DNA of 51,258 nucleotides from Ruminococcus sp. (lineage in GTDB: Bacteria > Bacillota > Clostridia > Oscillospirales > Ruminococcaceae), in NCBI GenBank assembly GCA_012718885.1, contig JAAYBK010000018.1:1-51258 (forward strand), in the 5' to 3' direction. Both the position numbers and the translations under genes were made by a program. How positions within the stretch are numbered: position 1 is the first letter of the stretch; every line of letters begins with the position of its first letter. Positions 20,763 through 32,471 of the stretch are shown here, piece after piece. The notes beneath the pieces were generated by a model. It worked only from the letters and a program-made list of their open reading frames with translations. It was not told the DNA's origin and did no database searches.

Positions 20763-21308
20763 ATGGATGCTAAAACAAGCACTAAGGCCACGATAATTCT
20801 ATGTCTTTGTACAGCTTTGACGATTCTGGCGCAGGTAATACTGTATAAGGAACAGGAACACAGAAGACTTGTGATAATCGGCGGGATGACCGGATTAGAG
20901 CTGATAGCTGTTTCAGCATTGGGTACTTTGCTCTGTATCGGTGGGCTTCTGGCCGTATTCGCTGCTTCAAAAGCAAAAGACGGTAACCCCCGGAGATTTT
21001 ACAAGGCTGTAATAATTGCGCTTGGGGTAATAGTTCTTGAGCTTCCGGCGATATTATACTTTCTGATAACGCTGATCGATACTGCCAGAGGACCGAACGA
21101 CCCGAAAAAAATAAAAAGCCCCGACGGAAAGCACTTCATCGTCAGAACATCCGACACGGCAGAGGGGCATTCGATATATTGCTATTACGTCAGGGAGCGG
21201 GGAGTTGTTTACCGCCCTATATTCGATGACTACGATAAGAATTTTGAACACGGACTTGAATGGACTGACGAGGGCGTAATATATGAAGGGAAACTTTACG
21301 AATATTGA
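20763..21308 (+). CDS. Hypothetical membrane protein
   Basis: 181 aa with three hydrophobic segments. Confidence 0.55.
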   Translation: MDAKTSTKATIILCLCTALTILAQVILYKEQEHRRLVIIGGMTGLELIAVSALGTLLCIGGLLAVFAASKAKDGNPRRFYKAVIIALGVIVLELPAILYFLITLIDTARGPNDPKKIKSPDGKHFIVRTSDTAEGHSIYCYYVRERGVVYRPIFDDYDKNFEHGLEWTDEGVIYEGKLYEY

Positions 21309-21317
21309 GGTGAGAAG

Positions 21318-22460
21318 ATGAGCGGGAAAAGGCTCAGGATACTGGAAGTCAACAAAGCCTATTCTCCCCATATCGGAGGAATAGAGACGCTTGTTAAGTA
21401 GTACTCTGAGGAGCTGGGGAAAATATGCGGCGCAGGAGTTAAGGTACTGGTCTGCCGTGACGGAAGAGGCAGGACTGTACGTGAAAAGATAAACGGCGTC
21501 AGCGTTACAAGAGCCGGCAGCCTCGGAACATATTTCAAGTGTCCCCTCTCCTTCTCATTCATAAGACTGTTCAGGAAAATGGCAAAAAAAGCAGATGTGG
21601 TGCATATACATCTTCCTTTCCCCCTTGCTGACGTGGCTGCACTACTCTCCGGATACAAGGGACGTATCGTGGTGAGCTGGCACAGCGATGTGGTAAAGCA
21701 GAAGAAGCTCATGCTGGTATACAAGCCTTTTATGCGGTGGCTTCTGAAGCGGGCAGACGCAGTAATAGTTGCTACGGAGGGTCATGTAAAGGGCTCGGAG
21801 TATCTTCCTGAGTTCAGTAAGAAATGCCGTGTAGTACCATATGGGCTATGGCCTGAGGACTACACCTCAGTTGAAAGAAAGCCGGTACTCACCGACAGAG
21901 CAGCGGATAAATCGGCTGTAAAGGTGTTTTTCTCCGGCAGGCTTGTCTACTATAAAGGCATTGACGTTCTTCTGAGAGCCTTTTCAAAAACAAGCGGATG
22001 TGAGCTGTTCATATCCGGTGAAGGAGACCTTGAACAGGAGCTGAAAAGCTATGCTGCTGAAAACGGTCTTGCAGACCGTGTGCATTTTCTTGGCTTCCTC
22101 TCCGAGAAGGAGCTCCGCCAGGCGTATATGGACTGCGATATTTTTGTCCTGCCCTCAGTGGCAAGGAGCGAGGCATTCGGCATTGTACAGATAGAGGCTA
22201 TGGCCTGCGGAAAGCCGGTCATAAACACCGATCTTCCTTCGGGAGTGCCATATGTCAGCCTTGACGGAAAGACCGGTATCACCGTTCCGCCCTCGGACGA
22301 AAAAGCTCTTGCGGAGGCGATAAACACCCTTGTGTCCGACAAGGAGCTGCGTGAAAGCTGCGGAAGAGCCGCTGCGGAACGTGTGAGCAGCGAATTCCAC
22401 GAAAAAGAAGTTATAAAAAGACTTTACAGTGTTTTAAGCGAAAGGAGAGCCGGGAAGTGA
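21318..22460 (+). pseudogene. Glycosyltransferase family 4 interrupted by an in-frame TAG at codon 28 (21399-21401)
   Basis: MSGKRLRILEVNKAYSPHIGGIETLVK*YSEELGKICGAGVKVLVCRDG...; same frame continues as the 21579-22460 ORF (VLPSVARSEAFGIVQIEAMACGKPVINTD). Confidence 0.85.
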
Positions 22461-23392
22461 AAGCTCTTATTATAGGAGGAGCCGGATTTGTAGGCGGCTA
22501 CCTGATAAATGAACTGAGGACAGCCGGTGCGGAGATATGTGCTACCTGTCTCGCAAACGAGACCATATCCGGCGACTGCAATGTCAGAGTCCTGGATATA
22601 CTTGAGCCTGAGAGCGTTCAGGCGGTCATAGATGAAGAAGCTCCCGACGTTATCTTCCACCTTGCAGCACAGAGCTCTGTGGCACTGTCATGGAAGCGCC
22701 CGCAGCTCACTGCTGATATAAACGTGAGAGGAAGCATAAACGTCCTGGAGGCTGTGAAAAATGCGGCAAAGAAGGATATCCGCCTGCTGCTCATAGGCTC
22801 CGGAGAGGAGTACGGCTTTATCCGTGAGGGAGCCTGTCCCATAAGCGAGGACGAGATACTCCGCCCCGGCAATATCTATGCGGCAACAAAGGCCTGCCAG
22901 GGAATGCTGGGGGAGATATACGCAAGAGCGTATAAAATGGATATCATCATGGTGAGAGCCTTCAACCATTCCGGCCCGAAGCAGGCTCCTATGTTCGTTA
23001 TCTCCGACTTCTGCCGTCAGATAGCCGAGATAGAGAAAGGTCTCCGTGAGCCGGTGATGTCCGTGGGAAATCTCTCCGCAATGCGTGATTTCACCGATGT
23101 AAGGGATGTGGTAAGAGCTTACCGCCTCCTTGCAGAAAAGGGTGTCAGCGGACAGACCTATAACGTGGGAAGAGGAAAGGCAGTGCCGGTGCAGTACATT
23201 CTCGATACCGCCCTCAGTCTTTCTGAGACAAAAATAGAAGTAAAACAGGATCCGGCAAGGATGAGAGCATCGGATATACCGATAATCGAGCCGGATGTTT
23301 CACATATATTTGCAGATACCGGCTGGAAGGCTGAGATATCTATGGAACAGACTATCAAGGATACGCTGGATCACTGGCGTTCATCGCTCTGA
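22457..23392 (+). CDS. rmd: NAD-dependent epimerase/dehydratase, GDP-4-dehydro-6-deoxy-D-mannose reductase-like
   Basis: ALIIGGAGFVGGYL; NIYAATKACQG; FNHSGPKQAPMFVISDFCRQIAEIE; RDFTDVRDVVRAYRLL. Confidence 0.8.
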   Translation: MKALIIGGAGFVGGYLINELRTAGAEICATCLANETISGDCNVRVLDILEPESVQAVIDEEAPDVIFHLAAQSSVALSWKRPQLTADINVRGSINVLEAVKNAAKKDIRLLLIGSGEEYGFIREGACPISEDEILRPGNIYAATKACQGMLGEIYARAYKMDIIMVRAFNHSGPKQAPMFVISDFCRQIAEIEKGLREPVMSVGNLSAMRDFTDVRDVVRAYRLLAEKGVSGQTYNVGRGKAVPVQYILDTALSLSETKIEVKQDPARMRASDIPIIEPDVSHIFADTGWKAEISMEQTIKDTLDHWRSSL

Positions 23393-23419
23393 ACCGGACG
23401 ATGAGAAAGGAGAGCCGCA

Positions 23420-23755
23420 ATGTCTGATACAAAGCTTACAAAGGAAAAAATGCATACCTTTACAGGACATGAGAAGCTCAGTGCCCTGAAAGCTCCCGGA
23501 AAGCTGACTGAGTTCGGCGAGAAGCAGAACGAGGCCAATGAGGCGCTTGCCGCAAATATCAATGCTCTTGTAAAAAGAGTATGCGCCCTTGAGGATCAGC
23601 AGGAGAAAAATACAGCTGTTATGAAGAAGCTTGCAGAGGAGCTGGGAGCCTTCAAGAAGGAGCTGGATCGTGTGAGACTGACTGAAAAGCTCAATTCCGG
23701 AGCGATAGAACGTCTCGACCGTGCAGTTCGCCTTGCAGAGGGCGATGATGAATGA
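23420..23755 (+). CDS. Hypothetical coiled-coil protein
   Basis: 111 aa, Lys/Glu/Leu heptad-rich. Confidence 0.55.
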   Translation: MSDTKLTKEKMHTFTGHEKLSALKAPGKLTEFGEKQNEANEALAANINALVKRVCALEDQQEKNTAVMKKLAEELGAFKKELDRVRLTEKLNSGAIERLDRAVRLAEGDDE

Positions 23756-23831
23756 TCCGGCTATTAGATTTAGCTGATGACAGTGAATAGCAATATATCC
23801 ATATTTATATTGTGAAATTTTCAGCAAACTC

Positions 23832-23860
23832 TTGACTTTGGGTCAAATTTGTTATATCAT
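23832..23860 (+). promoter_or_regulatory. Putative promoter of the atp operon
   Basis: TTGACT - 17 nt - TATCAT. Confidence 0.6.
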
Positions 23861-23942
23861 AATAAAGTGGACAAGAGATGTTCCGAAGCTTGAAATATAG
23901 TCCTGCGGGACTGACAACTTTCCGCAAATTCTGACATGGATC

Positions 23943-23984
23943 AACGGAGATATGTGCCGGAAGGCAGAACGTCTCCGTTTTCTT
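23943..23984 (+). terminator. Terminator-like hairpin in the atp operon leader (putative attenuator)
   Basis: aacggaga...tctccgttttctt, between the putative promoter and atpB. Confidence 0.5.
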
Positions 23985-24010
23985 ATTCTATACTGAAAGA
24001 AGGTGTTATC

Positions 24011-24700
24011 ATGGGTGAACTTGCTGATAAGCTCATGGAAGAGCTTGAATGCCGGACCCCCTTTACTATACCTATATTCGGAGGTATACCAGTGCCTGAA
24101 TCCTGCATTATGACATGGATAATCATGGCAGTGCTGGTAATAGCCTCGATAATTTTCACAAAGACCATGAAGGTGGTGCCTAAGGGCGCACAGTGTATCA
24201 TAGAGGGCTTTGTATGCTGGATGGACAATTTCTTCCTGGAGATACTCGGCCCGAAGGGGAAGAAATACCTGCCGATACTGGAAACTCTTCTGCTCTACAT
24301 AGGAATCTCCAACGTTGTCGGACTTTTCGGCCTCAGACCTCCCACAAAGGATCTGGGCGTTACGGCAACACTGGCTATCTTTGCGATACTGCTCATACAG
24401 TACAGCGGTATCCGTGAAAAGGGAATAAAGGGCTGGCTGAAGGGCTTCAAGGAGCCTATGGCGCTCATGCTCCCGCTCAATATCCTTGAGCTGGTGATAA
24501 AGCCTCTTTCACTTTGTATGCGACTTTTCGGAAACGTCCTCGGCGCTTTCGTTATCATGGAATTCATAAAGCTGCTGGTGCCTGTCGGCATCCCGCTGGT
24601 GTTCAGCTTCTATTTCGATGTGTTCGACGGCTGTATCCAGGCTTATGTATTCGTGTTCCTGACATCACTGTTCATGTCTGAAGCAATGGAAGAAGAATAA
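24011..24700 (+). CDS. atpB: F1Fo ATP synthase subunit a
   Basis: MALMLPLNILELVIKPLSLCMRLFGNVLGAFVIMEFI; start chosen at MGELADKL. Confidence 0.95.
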   Translation: MGELADKLMEELECRTPFTIPIFGGIPVPESCIMTWIIMAVLVIASIIFTKTMKVVPKGAQCIIEGFVCWMDNFFLEILGPKGKKYLPILETLLLYIGISNVVGLFGLRPPTKDLGVTATLAIFAILLIQYSGIREKGIKGWLKGFKEPMALMLPLNILELVIKPLSLCMRLFGNVLGAFVIMEFIKLLVPVGIPLVFSFYFDVFDGCIQAYVFVFLTSLFMSEAMEEE

Positions 24701-24736
24701 ACTCTCTATTTACTGTTCAAACAGGAGGTATATAAT

Positions 24737-24958
24737 ATGGGATTGATCGCAATCGGCGCAGGCCTTGCAGTTCTTACAGGTGCAGGCGCAGGAATAGGTA
24801 TAGGCATAGCCACTTCAAAAGCTGCTGACGCTATCGCAAAGCAGCCGGAAGCCAAGGGCGATATAAACAAGGCACTCCTTCTCGGATGTGCGCTTGCAGA
24901 AGCAACAGCTATCTACGGCTTTGTTATCGCCATACTCATCATACTTTTCCTTAAGTAA
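24737..24958 (+). CDS. atpE: ATP synthase subunit c, copy 1
   Basis: 73 aa; GIGIGIATSKAADAIAKQPEAKGDINKALLLGCALAEATAIYGFVIAIL. Confidence 0.96.
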   Translation: MGLIAIGAGLAVLTGAGAGIGIGIATSKAADAIAKQPEAKGDINKALLLGCALAEATAIYGFVIAILIILFLK

Positions 24959-24981
24959 TAATTCATTGGAGGTATAAAACA

Positions 24982-25203
24982 ATGGGATTGATCGCAATCG
25001 GTGCAGGCCTTGCAGTTCTTACAGGTGCAGGCGCAGGTATAGGTATAGGTATAGCCACATCAAAGGCTGCTGACGCTATTGCTCGTCAGCCGGAGGCCAA
25101 GGGCGATATAAACAAGGCACTCCTTCTCGGATGTGCGCTGGCAGAGGCGACAGCTATCTACGGCTTCGTTATCGCCATACTCATCATACTTTTCCTTAAA
25201 TAA
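24982..25203 (+). CDS. atpE: ATP synthase subunit c, copy 2
   Basis: 73 aa, identical to copy 1 except K to R (AIARQPEAKG). Confidence 0.96.
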   Translation: MGLIAIGAGLAVLTGAGAGIGIGIATSKAADAIARQPEAKGDINKALLLGCALAEATAIYGFVIAILIILFLK

Positions 25204-25236
25204 TACTACTATTCCTAAGAAGGAGGGAAGGATATT

Positions 25237-25725
25237 ATGCTGGATATAAATATCTGGAACTTTATATGGGCAGCTATAAACCTTATCCTGCTGTTCATAC
25301 TTATGAAAATATTCCTTTTCAAGCCCCTCAGAAAAATGATGGACGAGCGTACACGCTCCATTCAGGAGGATATCGATAATGCAAAGCAGTCCCGGGAGGA
25401 GGCTGAGGCGCTCAAGCAGCAGTATGCCGACGATATCAGTGAGGCTAAGGCTGAGGCTCAGAAGATACTCATGAAGGCCCATGAGGACGCTGAAGCAGAA
25501 AAGGCAGCTATGATACGCAGATCTCAGGAGGAGGCAGACCAGATAGTTGCCGACGCCAACAAGGCTATCGAGACTGAGCGCAAGAGAGTTCTTGCTCAGG
25601 CTCAGACACAGATCGCAGATCTTGCTATAGAAGCAGCTTCAAAGATCATCGGCGAGAACGTGGACGACGAGAAGAACCGCCGCCTCGTTGACAGATTCCT
25701 CTCCGAAGAGGAGGGTATCAAGTAA
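25237..25725 (+). CDS. atpF: ATP synthase subunit b
   Basis: N-terminal TM then long charged coiled-coil; ATG overlap with the next gene. Confidence 0.93.
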   Translation: MLDINIWNFIWAAINLILLFILMKIFLFKPLRKMMDERTRSIQEDIDNAKQSREEAEALKQQYADDISEAKAEAQKILMKAHEDAEAEKAAMIRRSQEEADQIVADANKAIETERKRVLAQAQTQIADLAIEAASKIIGENVDDEKNRRLVDRFLSEEEGIK

Positions 25726-27761
25726 TGAGCGAGATTAACAAGGACTTGCTTAAAGAGCTCATCCGCCTTGATGTGCCCCAGGAGGATGCTGACGAGACAA
25801 GGAACATACTCACTACCTGCGAGGATGTTGAGTCTACTCTCGGAAATCCGCTTGTAACACTTGATGAGAAGCGTGGGATAATAAAGAAGCTCTTCCCCGA
25901 AAGCATACATAAATTCATGATCGATGCCGTCAGAGGCGGACAGGCCGGGATAATTGCCGGTGTCCTTGAGGAGTATTCCGACTACCTCATAGAAAAGGAC
26001 GGCAGTATACGTGCGGTAGTACGCTATGTGACTCCTCTTACAGAGCCGCAGCAGGCTGACCTCCGCAAGTTCATAATGGAAAAATTCGTCAAGGATGACG
26101 TTATCATAGAATATGTCCATGATCCCGATATAATCGGCGGCTTCATCCTCAATGCAGGGGATGTGGAGTACGATAAGAGCTACCGTACAAGCCTCCGTCT
26201 CATGAGGGAGAATCTTCACGGCAAGGCTGCCGAATTTGCCGGCCATGCTGATGAAAAGACCATATCCTCCGGAAAGACCGGCGATATCATCTCTGTCCTC
26301 AAAACTGAGGTCAAGGATTTTGACGTAAAGTCCGGAGCGACTGAGACCGGCTTCGTTACCCGTCTGGGCGACGGTATCGCAACAGTACGCGGCATGAATG
26401 CTGTAATGTACGGTGAGCTGGTTGAGTTTGAGACAGGCATCAGAGGTATCGTTCAGAACCTTGAAGATAAGTCAGTGGGCGTTGTTCTCCTTGGAGACGA
26501 TCACGGCCTTACAGAAGGCTCTTCTGTTGTAAGAACAGGCAAGAGAGCCGGTATCGGCGTAAGCGATGAGCTCCTCGGAAGAGTTGTGGATGCTCTCGGC
26601 GCTCCTATAGACGGTCTTGGCGCTATCAAGGCTGAGGATTACTTCCCTATCGAGCGTGAAGCTCCCGGCGTTATCGAGCGTAAGCCGGTAAGTGTTCCGC
26701 TTCAGACAGGTATACTTGCCATTGACTCAATGTTCCCCATCGGACGCGGACAGCGTGAGCTTATCATCGGCGACCGCCAGACAGGTAAGACCTCTATCGC
26801 TATAGATACTATCATAAACCAGAAGGGAAAGGACGTTATCTGCGTATACGTGGCTATAGGACAGAAGTCCTCCACTGTTGCACAGGTAGTTGGCACCCTG
26901 AAAAAATACGGCGCTATGGACTATTCCGTAGTCGTATGCGCTTCCGCCAGTGATCCTGCACCTTTCCAGTATATATCACCGTATTCAGGTACGGCTATCG
27001 CAGAGTATTTCATGTCCAAGGGCAAGGATGTACTCATAGTATATGATGATCTTTCAAAGCACGCTGTGGCATACAGAGCCATGTCGCTGCTTCTCCACAG
27101 ACCTCCGGGACGAGAGGCTTACCCCGGAGACGTATTCTACCTGCATTCAAGACTTCTTGAGCGTTCGAGCCGTCTTGATGACGAGCACGGCGGCGGTTCA
27201 CTTACAGCTCTGCCGATAATCGAGACTCTTGCAGGAGATATCTCCGCATATATCCCGACAAACGTAATATCCATCACCGATGGACAGATATTCCTTGAGA
27301 GTGAGCTCTTCAATTCCGGACTGCGTCCTGCGGTGAACTACGGACTTTCAGTATCCCGTGTAGGCGGTGCAGCACAGACAAAGGCCATGAAGAAGGCTGC
27401 CGGAAATCTCCGAATAGACCTTGCTCAGTTCAAGGAAATGGAGATATTCACACAGTTCTCCTCAGAGCTGGATCAGGCTACTACCGAGCTGCTGGATCAC
27501 GGCCATATGCTTACAGAGCTGCTGAAGCAGCCGCTCTATAATCCGCTTCCCCACCATGAGCAGGTAATACTCCTTTATGCAGCACAGCATGATCTTTTCA
27601 AGGGTATACCGCTGAAGGAGCTCAGGGAGTACCGCACAGAGCTTATGAGCTATATCCGCACCTACGGACAGGATATAATCTCAGAGATAGATGAGAATAA
27701 GGTGCTTACAGACGACCTTATGGAGCGCATTGAGCGGATAGTTACCGCATTTGAGGAATAA
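25725..27761 (+). CDS. ATP synthase delta-alpha fusion protein
   Basis: 678 aa; residues ~1-172 delta/OSCP-like, then alpha ([25 protein letters not shown]...[29 protein letters not shown]) with no intervening stop or in-frame start near the junction. Confidence 0.93.
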   Translation: MSEINKDLLKELIRLDVPQEDADETRNILTTCEDVESTLGNPLVTLDEKRGIIKKLFPESIHKFMIDAVRGGQAGIIAGVLEEYSDYLIEKDGSIRAVVRYVTPLTEPQQADLRKFIMEKFVKDDVIIEYVHDPDIIGGFILNAGDVEYDKSYRTSLRLMRENLHGKAAEFAGHADEKTISSGKTGDIISVLKTEVKDFDVKSGATETGFVTRLGDGIATVRGMNAVMYGELVEFETGIRGIVQNLEDKSVGVVLLGDDHGLTEGSSVVRTGKRAGIGVSDELLGRVVDALGAPIDGLGAIKAEDYFPIEREAPGVIERKPVSVPLQTGILAIDSMFPIGRGQRELIIGDRQTGKTSIAIDTIINQKGKDVICVYVAIGQKSSTVAQVVGTLKKYGAMDYSVVVCASASDPAPFQYISPYSGTAIAEYFMSKGKDVLIVYDDLSKHAVAYRAMSLLLHRPPGREAYPGDVFYLHSRLLERSSRLDDEHGGGSLTALPIIETLAGDISAYIPTNVISITDGQIFLESELFNSGLRPAVNYGLSVSRVGGAAQTKAMKKAAGNLRIDLAQFKEMEIFTQFSSELDQATTELLDHGHMLTELLKQPLYNPLPHHEQVILLYAAQHDLFKGIPLKELREYRTELMSYIRTYGQDIISEIDENKVLTDDLMERIERIVTAFEE

Positions 27762-27772
27762 GGGGTGATATC

Positions 27773-28681
27773 ATGCCCAACATGAGAGAGATCAGAGAGC
27801 GTATCGACAGTATCAAGCAGATACTCAAGATAACCAACGCCATGTACCTTATGTCCTCATCAAAGCTGAAAAAGGCAAGGAAATCCCTTGAAGCCACAGA
27901 GCCTTACTTCTATAAGCTTCAGGAGACTATAGAGAGTGTGCTGGAGCATACTCCCCATACCCGGCAGATGTACTTCGACCGCAGAAGCTCCATACCTCCG
28001 GAAAAGAGGAAGAAGGGTTACATAGTTATCACTGCGGATAAGGGCCTTTGCGGAAGCTATAATCACAATATCCTGAAATATACCGAGCAGGAACTGGCGA
28101 AATCTGCGGATATAAGCAACTGCTACCTATTTGTTGTAGGACAGGTGGGCAGACAGTATTTCGCAAACCGTAACAGGAACAGCACTAAGCCGTCAGTTGA
28201 CGGAGAGTTCCTTTATACAACGCAGAATCCTACTATCTACAGAGCAATGGAGATCGCACAGCTCGTCCTCGAAAAGTTCGAGAACAAGGAACTGGACGAG
28301 GTATATGTGCTCTACACAGATATGGTAACATCGAACCTTCAGGAGCCTCGTGCTGTACAGCTGCTCCCCTTTGAGCGCCGTCATTTCGGCAAGGCTCAGG
28401 ACGGAACGATGAAGAAGCTGCCAAAGGCTTCGTTCCTTCCGTCACCGGAGGAGGTAATGTCCCACCTGATACCGAACTATGCCAAGGGCATAATCTACGG
28501 AGCAATGGTGGAGGCTTTCTGCTGCGAGCAGCAGTCGAGAATGACTGCGATGGATGCTGCTACTACCAGTGCAAAGGATATGATAAAGGAACTGTCACTG
28601 CTCTATAACCGTGCAAGACAGGCTGCAATAACTCAGGAGATAACTGAGGTTTGCGGAGGCGCCGCCTCACTCAATGAGTAG
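27773..28681 (+). CDS. atpG: ATP synthase subunit gamma
   Basis: MREIRERIDSIKQILKITNAMYLMSSSKLKKA; ITADKGLCGSYN; C-term RARQAAITQEITEVCGGAASL. Confidence 0.95.
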   Translation: MPNMREIRERIDSIKQILKITNAMYLMSSSKLKKARKSLEATEPYFYKLQETIESVLEHTPHTRQMYFDRRSSIPPEKRKKGYIVITADKGLCGSYNHNILKYTEQELAKSADISNCYLFVVGQVGRQYFANRNRNSTKPSVDGEFLYTTQNPTIYRAMEIAQLVLEKFENKELDEVYVLYTDMVTSNLQEPRAVQLLPFERRHFGKAQDGTMKKLPKASFLPSPEEVMSHLIPNYAKGIIYGAMVEAFCCEQQSRMTAMDAATTSAKDMIKELSLLYNRARQAAITQEITEVCGGAASLNE

Positions 28682-28738
28682 TGTCTGGAGTTAAGAGTTG
28701 TCAGAAAGTAGAAAGCAGTGGTTGAAAAGATCTGGAAA

Positions 28739-28893
28739 ACGCCGAAGGCGGCAAGCAATGGGTTTCCAAAGGGGTGAGCAATCCTTTGGCAGGGGGTGAA
28801 TGAGGGGGACAGCGTTTCCCTGATAAGCAGTCCGGACAGCGAAGCGCTTCCGGATGACCGATCTGTATTGCTTTGCCCTGGCTTGACCGGCAG
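28739..28893 (+). repeat. Full-length copy of the dispersed structured element within the atp operon
   Basis: aacgccgaaggcggcaagcaatgggtttccaaaggggtgagcaatcctttggca...gtccggacagcgaagcgcttccgga...ctggcttgaccggca. Confidence 0.88.
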
Positions 28894-28953
28894 AATAGTT
28901 ATCCCTGATCGGATAAATATTACAGTCACTGATATAGATCAGCCAATAACTGA

Positions 28954-30387
<1,434 letters not shown>

Positions 30388-30402
30388 GAGAGGAGGAGCA
30401 TT

Positions 30403-30813
30403 ATGGCTAAGACGTTCAGTCTCGAAATAGTTACCACCGACCGTATCTTCTATAAGGGCGAGTGCGAGCACCTCGTCATTACGGCCATAGACGGCCTTCT
30501 TGGAATACTTGCCGGACATGAACCGCTGGTAACAGCCCTCCCGGCAGGCGAACTGAAATATATGGTGGACGGCAAATGGCGTTATGCCGCTATATCTGAC
30601 GGATTCATACAGGTGATGCCGGACAAGTCGGTGATACTTGCGGATTCCTGTGAGCTTCCGGAGGAGATCGACATAAAGCGTGCCGAAGAGGCAAGGGAAA
30701 GAGCTCAGGAGAAAATGCGCCAGAAGCAGAGCATACAGGAGTATTACCAGACGCAGGCTGCCCTGAACCGTGCTATGAACCGCCTTAAGGTATCACAGAA
30801 GCATTTCAAATAA
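30403..30813 (+). CDS. atpC: ATP synthase subunit epsilon
   Basis: FSLEIVTTDRIFYKGECEHLVITAIDGLLGILAGHEPLVTAL. Confidence 0.93.
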   Translation: MAKTFSLEIVTTDRIFYKGECEHLVITAIDGLLGILAGHEPLVTALPAGELKYMVDGKWRYAAISDGFIQVMPDKSVILADSCELPEEIDIKRAEEARERAQEKMRQKQSIQEYYQTQAALNRAMNRLKVSQKHFK

Positions 30814-30841
30814 ATGCCTCGGCAAGACCGATGAAAAAACT

Positions 30842-30867
30842 ATCCCCCATTTGGATAAATGGGGGAT
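30842..30867 (+). terminator. Hairpin at the end of the atp operon
   Basis: atcccccatttggataaatgggggat with flanking A/T. Confidence 0.7.
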
Positions 30868-30942
30868 TTATGCATATTGCAATATGAGAGGCCGGACGAA
30901 TTGTGCAGTTTTTTGAAATATTACCTTTTGTTCCGGATATGC

Positions 30943-30971
30943 TTGACTTTTTGCTAAAAATATAGTACAAT
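30943..30971 (+). promoter_or_regulatory. Putative promoter for secDF
   Basis: TTGACT - 17 nt - TACAAT. Confidence 0.7.
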
Positions 30972-31058
30972 AAATGTAATTGTCACAGAGACAGAAATCA
31001 AAGGGCCTTATCACATAGCACTGTAGTATGCGCCCGTAAAAATTAGGAGGCATTGACC

Positions 31059-32471
31059 GTGAAAAAGATCGGCAAATCAACTTTCTTCATTGTCGTTGCT
31101 ATCATCGCTCTGTTCTCAGTCTCGGCTATCTTAGGTGTCGATTACAGATACGGAGATATCTCGAAGACTTACATCAAGGGTGTTGACGACATCCGCCTTG
31201 GTATCGATATCAAGGGCGGTGTTGACGCTACCTTTGAGCCCGCTGATGACTTCGACGCTTCTAAGGATCAGCTTAATGCTGCAACAGAAGTATTCAAGAC
31301 AAGACTTTCAGCACTGGGTATTACAGACAGCGAGATTTACAGCGACCCCAAAAGCGACAGAATCATAGTTCGTTTTCCATGGCAGGCAGGCGAAACAGAT
31401 TTCGACCCTGAGTCTGCAGTTAAGGAGCTCGGCGAAATGGCAGAACTGACATTCCGCATGGGCAGCGATACAACTACTGATGCCACAGGAAAGACTGCAT
31501 ATACAGGCGAAGTTGTCCTGACAGGTGCTGATGTTGAGCAGGCTGATGTTAAGACTCATCAGAATGATACAACAAAGGAGCCTGAGTACGTAGTAGGTCT
31601 TAAGCTCAAGTCTACAGGCAAGGAAAAGTTTGCCGATGCAACAAACGAAGCCTACAGCGCAGGTCAGCCGATCGCTATCTGGATGGACGATACACAGATC
31701 TCTGCTCCGAGAGTAAATGCTGTCATCACCGATGGAGAAGCTATCATCGAAGGCGACTTTACTTTTGAATCTGCAAAGAAGCTTGCCGACCAGATCAACG
31801 GCGGTGCTCTTCCTTTCAAGATGGAGACAAAGAGCACAAATACTATTTCACCAACAATGGGCGAAGGCTCACTTGACGCCATTCTCCTTGCAGCAGCTAT
31901 CGCATTTGCATTCATAGCTGTATACATGATCTTCCTCTACAGACTCCCCGGCTTTGTTGCCGTTATAGCTCTTACAGGACAGATCACAGGCTCTATCGCA
32001 TTCGTTACCGGATGGTTCGGCTTCATGCCCGGTTCAACACTTACTATCCCCGGTATTGCAGGTATCATACTTGCTGTTGGTATGGGCGTTGACGCAAATA
32101 TCATCACCGGCGAGCGTATCAAGGAAGAGCTCCGTTCAGGAAAGACTCTCGACGGCGCTATCAAGGTCGCTTACAAGAGAGCATTCTCTGCTATCCTTGA
32201 CGGTAACGTAACAAACGTCCTTATTGCTATCATTCTCATGGGCGCATTTGGTGTTCCGACCAGCTTCTTCTCAAAGATACTCAACAAGACTATCTTCTTC
32301 ATGTTCGGCGCAACAGCTGAGGGCTTCGTATACTCCTTCGGCTTTACACTCCTTGCCGGCGTTATCCTTAACTTCGTAATGGGTGTATTTGCTTCAAGAC
32401 TTATGGTAACTTCACTTTCCAAGTTCAACTGCTTCAAGAACAGAAAGCTTTATGGAGGTGATGAGAAATGA
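31059..32471 (+). CDS. secD: Protein translocase subunit SecD
   Basis: LGIDIKGGVDATFEP; GMGVDANIITGERIKEELRSG; GTG start 8 nt after aggagg. Confidence 0.95.
   Translation: MKKIGKSTFFIVVAIIALFSVSAILGVDYRYGDISKTYIKGVDDIRLGIDIKGGVDATFEPADDFDASKDQLNAATEVFKTRLSALGITDSEIYSDPKSDRIIVRFPWQAGETDFDPESAVKELGEMAELTFRMGSDTTTDATGKTAYTGEVVLTGADVEQADVKTHQNDTTKEPEYVVGLKLKSTGKEKFADATNEAYSAGQPIAIWMDDTQISAPRVNAVITDGEAIIEGDFTFESAKKLADQINGGALPFKMETKSTNTISPTMGEGSLDAILLAAAIAFAFIAVYMIFLYRLPGFVAVIALTGQITGSIAFVTGWFGFMPGSTLTIPGIAGIILAVGMGVDANIITGERIKEELRSGKTLDGAIKVAYKRAFSAILDGNVTNVLIAIILMGAFGVPTSFFSKILNKTIFFMFGATAEGFVYSFGFTLLAGVILNFVMGVFASRLMVTSLSKFNCFKNRKLYGGDEK

Noticed and set aside
24737-24958. Na+-coupled ATP synthase c subunit
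   Set aside because: PEAKG and Tyr are shared, but Gln32 and Ser66 equivalents are missing, so H+ coupling is the better guess.
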